This document shows positions 33,229-41,003 of a stretch of 64,000 bases of DNA, in pieces. Origin of the DNA: an uncultured Clostridia bacterium (GTDB taxonomy: Bacteria; Bacillota; Clostridia; Oscillospirales; Ruminococcaceae); assembly GCA_947627045.1 (NCBI GenBank), contig CANQUM010000005.1, positions 1-64,000 on the forward strand, given 5' to 3'. Each line of letters begins with the position of its first letter. Within the stretch, counting starts at the first letter, position 1. The position numbers were made by a program, and so were the translations under genes. The notes under the pieces were generated by a model that was given only the letters and a program-made list of their open reading frames with translations, searched no databases and was not told the origin of the DNA.

Positions 33229-35169
33229 ATGGGACTTACACTAACAGAAAAAATTCTTAAAAACCACCTTGTAGACGGTGAATTTATAAAGGGAAACGAA
33301 ATAGGAATTAAAATCGACCAGACATTGACTCAGGACGCAACAGGAACTATGGCTTATCTTGAATATGAAGCTATGGGTGTTCCGCGTGTTAAGACTGAGC
33401 GTTCTGTAGCTTACATAGACCATAACACACTGCAGTCGGGCTTTGAAAACGCCGACGACCACAGATTTATCGGCTCTGTTGCAAAAAAGCACGGCATATA
33501 TTTTTCACGTCCCGGCAACGGCATCTGCCATCAGGTACATTTGGAAAGGTTCGGTATTCCGGGAAAAACGCTTATCGGCTCTGACAGCCACACCCCCACA
33601 GGCGGCGGGATCGGTATGATCGCTATCGGTGCAGGAGGTCTTGACGTTGCTGTAGCAATGGGCGGCGGAGCTTATTATATAACCTACCCTAAAATCGTTA
33701 AGGTTGAGCTTACAGGAAAGCTCTCACCTTGGGTTGCCGCAAAGGACGTTATCTTAGAAGTTCTTAAAATCCTTACTGTAAAGGGAGGAGTAGGAAAGGT
33801 CATTGAATACTGCGGAGATGGTGTTAAATCCTTATCTGTTCCCGAGAGAGCGACAATTACCAATATGGGTGCAGAGCTCGGAGCTACAACATCTATATTC
33901 CCTTCTGATGAGACAACTCTTGAATTTCTCAAGGCTCAAAACAGAGCAGACGTCTGGACAGAGCTTAAAGCAGACGACGACGCAGTTTATGACGAAGAAA
34001 TTAAAATCGACCTGTCAAAAATCGTTCCTATGGCTGCTTGTCCTCATTCTCCTGACAACATTAAAACCGTTGACGAGTTAGGCCCAATGAAAATAGACCA
34101 GGTTTGCATAGGCTCATGTACAAACTCATCACTTATGGATATGATGAAGGTTGCTCACATACTAAAGGGCAAAACAGTTCACCCTGATGTTTCTCTTTCT
34201 ATCGCACCCGGCTCTAAACAGGTTCTTAATATGCTTGCACAAAACGGCGCATTGTCGATTATGATAGACGCTGGCGCAAGAATACTAGAATCTGCCTGCG
34301 GCCCCTGTATAGGTATGGGTCAGTCTCCTAATTCAAAGGGAGTCTCTTTGAGAACCTTTAACAGAAACTTTGAGGGACGCTCGGGAACAAGAGACGGACA
34401 AATTTATCTTGTTTCTCCTGAGCTTGCTGCTGCATCTGCAATTGCCGGAGTTTTAACTGACCCGAGAACATTGGGCGATATGCCAAAGTTCGATATTCCC
34501 GAAAAATTTGTCATAAACGATAATATGATAGTTCCCCCCGCTCCTGTTGAGGAAATGGACAGCGTTGAGATTTTAAGAGGCCCTAACATAAAGCCTTTCC
34601 CAAAAACATCTCCGCTTGATGAAACTATCGAAGCTCCTTGCTCTTTAAAAGTAGGCGACAACATCACAACAGACCATATTATGCCCGCAGGTGCTAAAAT
34701 ACTTCCTTTGCGTTCTAACATTCCTGCAATTTCAAAGCACTGCTTTACAGTATGCGATGAAGAATTTCCTGAAAGAGCGCTTAGACTGGGCAAAAGCATT
34801 ATAGTCGGCGGTGCAAACTACGGACAGGGCTCTTCAAGAGAGCACGCCGCACTTGCTCCTCTATATTTAGGTGTTAAGGCAGTTTTAGTCAAGAGTTTTG
34901 CAAGAATTCACAGAGCTAACCTTATAAATGCAGGTATTTTGCCTCTTACTTTTGTCAACGAGAAAGATTATGATAAAATCGGTCAGGGAGACGAGCTTCT
35001 GCTTAAAAATGTAAAGCAGGATTTGACAGACGGCAAGAGCGAGCTTACTCTTATAAACAAATCAAAGAATGTTGAAATTCCTGTTTTATGCGAGTTAAGC
35101 GGACGCACAAAGGATATTGTTCTTGCAGGAGGACTTTTGGACTATACAAGAGAACAGCTTAATAAATAG
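33229..35169 (+). CDS. acn: Aconitate hydratase, compact (Aquifex-type) form
   Basis: 646 residues, shorter than AcnA (~890) and close to the Aquifex-type/mitochondrial-like group. The [4Fe-4S] cysteines are in GSCTNS (C297) and SACGPCIGMG (C357, C360). Substrate motifs GSDSHTPTGGG (117-127) and SSREHAALAP (near 530) are intact. It isomerises citrate to isocitrate and, with the isocitrate dehydrogenase two genes downstream, leads to 2-oxoglutarate. No citrate synthase gene is in the window. First gene of the unit driven by the promoter at 33165-33193, with a candidate Rex site. Confidence 0.95.
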   Translation: MGLTLTEKILKNHLVDGEFIKGNEIGIKIDQTLTQDATGTMAYLEYEAMGVPRVKTERSVAYIDHNTLQSGFENADDHRFIGSVAKKHGIYFSRPGNGICHQVHLERFGIPGKTLIGSDSHTPTGGGIGMIAIGAGGLDVAVAMGGGAYYITYPKIVKVELTGKLSPWVAAKDVILEVLKILTVKGGVGKVIEYCGDGVKSLSVPERATITNMGAELGATTSIFPSDETTLEFLKAQNRADVWTELKADDDAVYDEEIKIDLSKIVPMAACPHSPDNIKTVDELGPMKIDQVCIGSCTNSSLMDMMKVAHILKGKTVHPDVSLSIAPGSKQVLNMLAQNGALSIMIDAGARILESACGPCIGMGQSPNSKGVSLRTFNRNFEGRSGTRDGQIYLVSPELAAASAIAGVLTDPRTLGDMPKFDIPEKFVINDNMIVPPAPVEEMDSVEILRGPNIKPFPKTSPLDETIEAPCSLKVGDNITTDHIMPAGAKILPLRSNIPAISKHCFTVCDEEFPERALRLGKSIIVGGANYGQGSSREHAALAPLYLGVKAVLVKSFARIHRANLINAGILPLTFVNEKDYDKIGQGDELLLKNVKQDLTDGKSELTLINKSKNVEIPVLCELSGRTKDIVLAGGLLDYTREQLNK

Positions 35170-35179
35170 GAATAATGCT

Positions 35180-35824
35180 ATGAGGAAAAACAATTCACCG
35201 TATAATTCAAATTACAGAAACGGGCAATATCAGAATTACAATGAATTTGACAGACGCACAAATCCAAATAACCAATATGGAAATCCTCAAAGACCCCGCT
35301 ATCCTGAAAAGAGAAAAAAACGAAACACACCCGGATTATCGCTGCTGATTAAACTTATATGTCTGTTAATAGCTGTTTTAATTGTCTATATAGTTTTGTA
35401 TATAAACATATTCAGCTACAAGAGTGATATTACCGATGTTCTGACTTCTTCAGGTAGCAAAAGCACAGAGATAATCGAGGACATCAAGGTTTCTGATGAT
35501 CTCTATGTGTATGCCTATACCGATAACGGAAAGCTCTCAGCTTCTTATATTAAGGTCAAGGGTTCAGATGATAACAAAAGCTACAAATGCCTGAAAAGGT
35601 GCGGTTCTCTTAATCTTGAAACCTATAAAAAAGATATGCAGGGTAAGAAAATGAACTTTTCCTCAAAGGGTGGTTTCCACTTTGGCTTAGATTTTTCAGG
35701 AAGCGAGCAATACGAGCAGTTTGAGGAATACTTTAAGGAAAAAGACATAAACAATTACAAATCATGCCCTGTTAATATTGAGGGCATCAATCAGATATTT
35801 ATAGTGTGGATGTGGAATAAATAA
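35180..35824 (+). CDS. Uncharacterised single-pass membrane protein within the acn-icd operon
   Basis: 214 residues from ATG 35180, which has AGGA 8 bases upstream; an in-frame ATG at 35117 would overlap acn by 53 bases and is rejected. Residues 1-50 are Asn/Tyr/Arg-rich and end in a basic KRKKR cluster; residues 56-78 form one hydrophobic helix ([20 protein letters not shown]); about 130 residues follow, likely outside the cell, with no motif I recognise. The spacing to acn (10 bases) and to icd (25 bases) shows it belongs to the operon. I do not recognise a family. Confidence 0.8.
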   Translation: MRKNNSPYNSNYRNGQYQNYNEFDRRTNPNNQYGNPQRPRYPEKRKKRNTPGLSLLIKLICLLIAVLIVYIVLYINIFSYKSDITDVLTSSGSKSTEIIEDIKVSDDLYVYAYTDNGKLSASYIKVKGSDDNKSYKCLKRCGSLNLETYKKDMQGKKMNFSSKGGFHFGLDFSGSEQYEQFEEYFKEKDINNYKSCPVNIEGINQIFIVWMWNK

Positions 35825-35849
35825 AATTACAAACTTGGAGGAAATTACT

Positions 35850-37070
35850 ATGGCAGAAAAAATCAAAATGAAAACGCCTCTTGTAGAGATGGACGGAGAC
35901 GAAATGACAAGAATACTCTGGAAATGGATAAAAGAGATACTTCTTGAGCCTTATGTAGACTTAAACTGCGAATACTACGATCTTGGCTTAAAGCACAGAA
36001 ATGAAACGAACGACAAGGTTACATTCGACAGTGCCGAAGCTACAAAAAAGTACGGTGTAGCAGTTAAGTGTGCAACAATCACTCCGAATGCGGCAAGAAT
36101 GCCCGAATACAACCTCAAAGAAATGTGGAAATCCCCTAACGGAACGATAAGAGCTATTTTAGACGGAACCGTCTTCAGAACGCCAATTATCGTCAAGGGT
36201 ATTTCACCTTATATACCGACCTGGACAAAGCCAATTACAATTGCCCGTCACGCATACGGTGATGTTTACAAAAATACAGAAATGCGTGTAGACAAAGACT
36301 CAAAGGCAGAGCTTGTTGTTACCGATAAAGACGGTAACGAATCAAGAGAGCTTATCTATGATTTCTCTGACAGCGACGGCATTATTCAGGGTATACACAA
36401 TAAGGACGAAAGTATCGCAGGCTTTGCAAGAGCTTGTCTAAACTACGGTCTTGATTTAAAGCAGGACGTATGGTTTGCAACAAAAGACACTATTTCAAAG
36501 AAATACGATCACAGATTCAAAGACATTTTCCAGGAAATATACGATAACGAATATAAAGAAAGATACGAAGCGGCAGGTATTGAATATTTCTACACCCTTA
36601 TAGACGATGCAGTTGCAAGAGTTATACGTTCAAACGGCGGATACATCTGGGCTTGCAAAAACTATGACGGCGACGTTATGTCTGATATGATTTCTACAGC
36701 TTACGGCTCGCTGGCTATGATGACCTCCGTATTAGTTTCTCCTGACGGCATTTATGAATACGAAGCCGCTCACGGAACCGTTCAGAGACATTACTACAAA
36801 TATCTCAAGGGTGAGGAGACCTCTACAAACTCAGTTGCTACCATCTTTGCTTGGAGCGGTGCATTGAGAAAAAGAGGCGAGCTTGACAATACGCCGGATT
36901 TAGTTGATTTTGCAAACAAGCTGGAACAGGCTACCATACAGACAATTGAGGACGGCGTTATGACAGGCGACCTTTATCTGCTTTCAAGTCTTGAAAACAA
37001 GAAAAAGGTTGACTCAGAAACCTTCTTAAAGGAAATAGGCAAGCGTTTAGACATACTTGTAAACGAATAG
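35850..37070 (+). CDS. icd: NADP-dependent isocitrate dehydrogenase, eukaryote-like type
   Basis: About 406 residues. Converts isocitrate to 2-oxoglutarate and CO2 with NADP+. The N-terminus ([19 protein letters not shown]) and [17 protein letters not shown], and the C-terminal [12 protein letters not shown] (NADP phosphate contact) are hallmarks of the eukaryote-like homodimeric class rather than the enteric class regulated by AceK. I chose ATG 35850, preceded by GGAGGAAA; the in-frame TTG at 35835 places that Shine-Dalgarno inside the gene. Cotranscribed with acn and rex. Confidence 0.95.
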   Translation: MAEKIKMKTPLVEMDGDEMTRILWKWIKEILLEPYVDLNCEYYDLGLKHRNETNDKVTFDSAEATKKYGVAVKCATITPNAARMPEYNLKEMWKSPNGTIRAILDGTVFRTPIIVKGISPYIPTWTKPITIARHAYGDVYKNTEMRVDKDSKAELVVTDKDGNESRELIYDFSDSDGIIQGIHNKDESIAGFARACLNYGLDLKQDVWFATKDTISKKYDHRFKDIFQEIYDNEYKERYEAAGIEYFYTLIDDAVARVIRSNGGYIWACKNYDGDVMSDMISTAYGSLAMMTSVLVSPDGIYEYEAAHGTVQRHYYKYLKGEETSTNSVATIFAWSGALRKRGELDNTPDLVDFANKLEQATIQTIEDGVMTGDLYLLSSLENKKKVDSETFLKEIGKRLDILVNE

Positions 37071-37110
37071 ACGCTAAAGTCAATAATTTATAGTTTAAGG
37101 GATGAGATTA

Positions 37111-37740
37111 GTGGCTAAAAATAGTGATATTTCAGCCTCAGTCATTAAAAGACTGCCCAGATATTATTCATATCTTGAGGATCTTATAGAGGAAAATGTT
37201 GAACGTATTTCTTCAAAGGAGTTAGCCGCCCGTATGAAAACGACTGCTTCGCAGATTCGCCAGGACCTAAACTGCTTCGGCGGTTTCGGACAGCAGGGGT
37301 ATGGGTATAACATAAAAGCTCTTCATAATGTTATCGGCAGCATCTTGGGTGTTGACAAGGAATATAAAACAATTATGATAGGTGCAGGAAATCTCGGAAA
37401 AGCCGTTACTTCTCAGATAAGCTTCGAGAAAAAGGGCTGCAGACTTACCGCTATATTCGATATTGACCCCGATATTATCGGTCAGACCGTTGCAGGTATA
37501 AAAGTTTTAAGCATAGACGAGCTTGAGAAATTCTGCAAGGAAAATCTGCCGTCTATTGCTGTTCTTTGCCTGCCAAAGGATAATGCCTTCAGCGTTGCAA
37601 AAAAGCTAATTGATCTCGGCGTTAAATCCTTCTGGAACTTTTCACATTTCGATTTGAACCTACACTTTGACAATATCATAGTTGAGAATGTGCATCTCGG
37701 CGACAGTCTTTTAACGCTGACCTATAAGATTAGCTGTTAA
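37111..37740 (+). CDS. rex: Redox-sensing transcriptional repressor Rex
   Basis: 209 residues. N-terminal winged helix (about 1-80: KRLPRYYSYLEDL, SSKELAARMKTTASQIRQDL, the Rex-specific FGGFGQQGYGY) and C-terminal Rossmann domain with GAGNLGKAV (about 90-98) for NAD(H). It binds DNA when NAD+ dominates and releases it on NADH. I prefer GTG 37111 over ATG 37102: AAGGG lies 9 bases before the GTG and is adjacent to the ATG. It follows icd by 40 bases and is probably autoregulated through the site at 33154-33171. Confidence 0.95.
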   Translation: MAKNSDISASVIKRLPRYYSYLEDLIEENVERISSKELAARMKTTASQIRQDLNCFGGFGQQGYGYNIKALHNVIGSILGVDKEYKTIMIGAGNLGKAVTSQISFEKKGCRLTAIFDIDPDIIGQTVAGIKVLSIDELEKFCKENLPSIAVLCLPKDNAFSVAKKLIDLGVKSFWNFSHFDLNLHFDNIIVENVHLGDSLLTLTYKISC

Positions 37741-37764
37741 AGGTTGAGATTATAAGCAAAGCGC

Positions 37765-37806
37765 ATGTTAAAAGCGTTCGGAAAAAATTCCGAACGCTTT
37801 TAACAT
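37765..37806. terminator. Bidirectional terminator of the acn-rex operon and the yfbR-like gene
   Basis: Nineteen-base perfect arms (ATGTTAAAAGCGTTCGGAA and its inverse) with a four-base loop. T-rich on both strands. Confidence 0.9.
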
Positions 37807-37849
37807 ATCTAAAGATAATTATCCATTGTCAATCGTCAATTATCACTTG

Positions 37850-38434
37850 CTAAGTCTGCTTATCAAGAGTAAGTCCATAAGACGGCATAAATTCCTCTAA
37901 GAACACGTCCGCCTCTTTAACATTAAGCTCTTTTATAATTTTCAAGGTCGCACTCTCTGCGTCGCTGAAATCTTTGTTGCCCATTTGTTTTTCCTCAACG
38001 CATTTGATAAGAGCCGATATTTTATCTGCCGCTTTTACAAGCTCCCAATGCTCGCTTTCGCTTTCATCTTTGAAAAGCAAGGGTCTGTATTCCTCTTTAA
38101 TGTCATCGGGAAGATAAGACAAAAGCTGATTGCTCGCATTGTTCTCAATTTCAGAATAAGCAGACTTTATATTCTTATTATAATACTTAATGGGAGTAGG
38201 CAAATCGCCTGTAATTATTTCAGGCGTATCGTGGTACATTGCCAATAGGGCGACCCTCTCAGGATTTACATTCCCAGCAAATCGTTTGTTTCTCAAAACC
38301 GCAAGAAGATGAGCAATAAAAGCAACCTCAAGCGAATGCTCGCTTATGTTTTCCGTTACGGTATTTCGCATGAGGCTCCAGCGATTTATATACTTCATTC
38401 TTGAAATGATAGCAAAAAACTTACTGCTTTTCAT
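37850..38434 (-). CDS. HD-domain 5'-deoxynucleotidase, YfbR type
   Basis: 194 residues. The HD metal site is visible: RWSLMRNTVTENISEHSLEVA (first His near 33), AMYHDTPEIITGDLPTPIKYY (HD at about 68-69, with the conserved E-x2-TGDLPTP), and WELVKAADKISALIKC (final Asp near 138). YfbR removes phosphate from 5'-deoxynucleoside monophosphates, balancing nucleotide pools. The length agrees with the family (~195-200). Convergent with rex, separated by the long terminator. Confidence 0.9.
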   Translation of the reverse strand: MKSSKFFAIISRMKYINRWSLMRNTVTENISEHSLEVAFIAHLLAVLRNKRFAGNVNPERVALLAMYHDTPEIITGDLPTPIKYYNKNIKSAYSEIENNASNQLLSYLPDDIKEEYRPLLFKDESESEHWELVKAADKISALIKCVEEKQMGNKDFSDAESATLKIIKELNVKEADVFLEEFMPSYGLTLDKQT

Positions 38435-38464
38435 TTTAATCCGCCTTTTTGTTTAAATTTATAA

Positions 38465-39673
38465 TTAATACGGAATAATGCTCAACAGCACACCTGCAGC
38501 AACAGCCGAGCCGATAACTCCGGCAACATTAGGTCCCATTGCGTGCATAAGCAGATAGTTTGTAGGATTTTCCTGCTGACCTACTTTCTGCGACACTCTC
38601 GCCGCCATTGGAACAGCAGATACTCCTGCTGAACCGATAAGCGGGTTTACCTTGCCCTTTGTGAAAAAGCACATTATCTTTCCAAAAATCACTCCGCAGG
38701 CTGTTCCCAGACAGAAAGCGGCAACGCCGAGCAAAATAACTCCTAAAAATTCTTTGTTTACTATCTTGTCAGCCGTTGTTGTTGCACCTACAGAAATGCC
38801 TAAGAAAATTGTTATAATGTTCATAAGCTCATTCTGAGCGGTTTTAACAAGTCTGTCGCAAACTCCGCTTTCCTTTAGAAGATTTCCGAGCATAAGCATA
38901 CCTACTAAAGGTGCCGCCGAAGGAACAAGCAGAGAAATTACAATTGTAACCACTATCGGGAAAATAATCTTTTCCGTCTTTGAAACAGGTCTTATCTGAC
39001 CCATAACTATTGAACGCTCTTTTTTAGTTGTCAGGCCTTTCATAATAGGAGGCTGAATTATCGGTACAAGAGCCATATAGGTATATGCGGCAAGCGCAAT
39101 AGTTCCCGTATCTATTTTAAAACCGCCCGATGAAAGCAGCTTTGATGAAACGTAGATAGCTGTCGGTCCGTCGGCGCCGCCGATTATTGCAATAGAACCT
39201 GCTTCAGCCGCAGAAAACCCTAACAGAGCCGCACCGATAAACGTAAAGAATATTCCGCCTTGTGCAGCTGCTCCGAGCAAAAAGCTCTTAGGATTTGCAA
39301 TCAGCGGAGCAAAATCGGTCATAGCACCTATTCCGAGGAATATAAGCGGCGGATAAAGCTGGAGCTTAACGCCCATATAAAGTATGTCAAGCAGTCCTCC
39401 ATCGTGCAGAACTTTTCCGAAATCTATACCCTCGCCTGTTATTTTCCAAAGGTCGGGGTGGTACATCTCTGTAAAAGGAAGATTCGTCAAAAGCATACCA
39501 AATGCAATCGGCAAAAGAAGAAGCGGCTCAAATCCCTTTGAAATCGCAAGATACATAAAAATAAACGAAATGCCTATCATAATCAGCGATTTCCAGCCGC
39601 CGTCGGCAATAAATCCGGCAAAACCGGAGGTTGTAGCTAAATCTACAAGTGTGTCAAGAAACTTTTCTATCAT
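38465..39673 (-). CDS. oadB: Na+-transporting decarboxylase beta subunit
   Basis: 402 residues, polytopic. This is the sodium-pumping, biotin-decarboxylating membrane subunit of oxaloacetate/methylmalonyl-CoA/glutaconyl-CoA decarboxylases. Conserved family stretches: GALLGFSAAEAGSIAIIGGADGPTAIYVS (near 150-178), GVSAVPMAARVSQKVGQ (near 350-366) and NYLLMHAMGPNVAGVIGSAVAAG. Residues in these stretches include the essential Asp in GGADGPT. It follows oadG by 18 bases. The alpha (carboxyltransferase) and biotin-carrier subunits are not in the window, so the substrate acid is not determined. Confidence 0.93.
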   Translation of the reverse strand: MIEKFLDTLVDLATTSGFAGFIADGGWKSLIMIGISFIFMYLAISKGFEPLLLLPIAFGMLLTNLPFTEMYHPDLWKITGEGIDFGKVLHDGGLLDILYMGVKLQLYPPLIFLGIGAMTDFAPLIANPKSFLLGAAAQGGIFFTFIGAALLGFSAAEAGSIAIIGGADGPTAIYVSSKLLSSGGFKIDTGTIALAAYTYMALVPIIQPPIMKGLTTKKERSIVMGQIRPVSKTEKIIFPIVVTIVISLLVPSAAPLVGMLMLGNLLKESGVCDRLVKTAQNELMNIITIFLGISVGATTTADKIVNKEFLGVILLGVAAFCLGTACGVIFGKIMCFFTKGKVNPLIGSAGVSAVPMAARVSQKVGQQENPTNYLLMHAMGPNVAGVIGSAVAAGVLLSIIPY

Positions 39674-39691
39674 AATGTGAATATCCTTTCG

Positions 39692-40108
39692 CTAAAATGG
39701 ACGTGTATTATCAATAAGCCCCGCAGCAGCCCATGCTGTTCTCTGAGGCTTGGCGGTCTTGACGCTTTTAAGCGTCAGCTTTTTTCCGCTCTTTGCACTC
39801 ATATGTGCAATTGCCGCAGATATTACCGCTACTATCTCCTCTTCAATATCATCTTCAATTTCAGGTGCTGCACTTGCAATCTTTTCACTAGGCAAAACAA
39901 CTTTGTCTGCTTTAATCTCACTGTCTGTGCGAACCTTTTTGCCGACAGTCTTTTTTCTGACCTTTGAAATAAGACCGAACAGTAAAAGAATAACGACCAG
40001 TAAAATCAAGCCTATAAATACTACGGTTATTCCTGTAATAACAACTGACGTAACATATTCAAAGTTCATATCAATATCCTCAGCAAGCAAGGAGCTTAAA
40101 AAATTCAT
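39692..40108 (-). CDS. oadG: Na+-transporting decarboxylase gamma/delta subunit
   Basis: 138 residues: one transmembrane helix (about 20-45, VVITGITVVFIGLILLVVILLL), a charged stretch and a hydrophilic C-terminus ending W-AAAGLIDNTRPF, a form of the W-x2-AGR-x-M ending of OadG-type subunits. It holds the decarboxylase complex together. Two starts are possible: ATG 40108 (GGGAG 10 bases upstream) or ATG 40069 (GAGGA 7 bases upstream); the second would put the membrane helix close to the N-terminus as usual. A promoter lies at 40148-40176. Confidence 0.85.
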   Translation of the reverse strand: MNFLSSLLAEDIDMNFEYVTSVVITGITVVFIGLILLVVILLLFGLISKVRKKTVGKKVRTDSEIKADKVVLPSEKIASAAPEIEDDIEEEIVAVISAAIAHMSAKSGKKLTLKSVKTAKPQRTAWAAAGLIDNTRPF

Positions 40109-40147
40109 ATAACAATATCTCCCTCAAAAGTAAAATTAAACATTATA

Positions 40148-40176
40148 ATTATAACCCAAATCGAGCATTTTTTCAA
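40148..40176 (-). promoter_or_regulatory. Promoter of oadG-oadB
   Basis: Minus strand: TTGAAA (40176-40171), 17-base spacer, TATAAT (40153-40148). It gives a short leader to the oadG start at 40108. Confidence 0.8.
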
Positions 40177-40274
40177 TAGTCTATTGTTATTTTTTACACA
40201 ATCTTTATATAAATTCTGAAAGATAATTTATATATTAGTGTAATTTTATACTGAGTCTTATTTATACAATTATT

Positions 40275-41003
40275 TTAATCGTTATTGAGATGCGTAGACG
40301 CTATAGTAAAGCAATATACTGCCTTTGCTCCGTTTTCCTTTAAAACACGGGAACACTCATTAAGCGTACTTCCCGTTGTGATAATATCATCACAAAGCAA
40401 AATAGTCTTTTTGCTTATTTCATCTGCATACTTTCTGTCAATATAAAAAAGACCTTTAACTGCTTCTGCTCTTTCATATCTGCCAAGTTCGTGCTGTGCA
40501 ATATCATTTCTTGACTTTTTCAAAATCCTTAAGCAGTTGTGCTTGTTTATAATTTTAGAAACTGTCTTGGCTATAACATCAGACTGATTGTACCCACGCT
40601 TTTGCTTTGCCAATCTGTGCATAGGAACTGACGTAACAATATCTATATTACTTATATCAACCATCTGTGAAATTCTTTTATAAATATCATCTTTAAAAAC
40701 ATCAACAATGTTTACTGCTTTATCCAGCTTGAGATTAACTATCCCCTCTCTTACAACACCTTTGTAATCTGTAATACTTACACAGCCGTCATAATATATT
40801 TTAGTATCACTGCATATACATATTTCCTGTCCGCACCTTTTGCAGTGTTCTGTACTTATAAAGGGTATCTCGCTTTCACACTTTTCACAGCAAGGTTCAT
40901 TCCACTTAATTACCTTGCCGCAAAACGGGCATCTGTTTGGAAAGAAAATGTCAAGTATATATTTTTTAACACTGTCAGAATTCAATTTCATCATTAAATT
41001 CAT
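40275..41003 (-). CDS. comF: ComF family phosphoribosyltransferase-like protein
   Basis: About 242 residues. The N-terminal zinc-ribbon cysteines are CPFCGK...CCEKCES...HCKRCGQEICIC. The C-terminal phosphoribosyltransferase fold ends with LLCDDIITTGSTL, the PRPP-binding loop. ComF is needed for DNA uptake in naturally competent bacteria, where it acts on incoming single strands. The start is uncertain: TTG 41021, GTG 41006 and ATG 41003 are in frame, with GAGG 9-12 bases before the last two; all overlap the recD2 end (40975). Coupling to recD2 is likely. Confidence 0.9.
   Translation of the reverse strand: MNLMMKLNSDSVKKYILDIFFPNRCPFCGKVIKWNEPCCEKCESEIPFISTEHCKRCGQEICICSDTKIYYDGCVSITDYKGVVREGIVNLKLDKAVNIVDVFKDDIYKRISQMVDISNIDIVTSVPMHRLAKQKRGYNQSDVIAKTVSKIINKHNCLRILKKSRNDIAQHELGRYERAEAVKGLFYIDRKYADEISKKTILLCDDIITTGSTLNECSRVLKENGAKAVYCFTIASTHLNND

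Noticed and set aside
40069-40108. Separate leader peptide before oadG
   Set aside because: The stretch is in frame with oadG; it is better explained as an alternative start than as a separate peptide.
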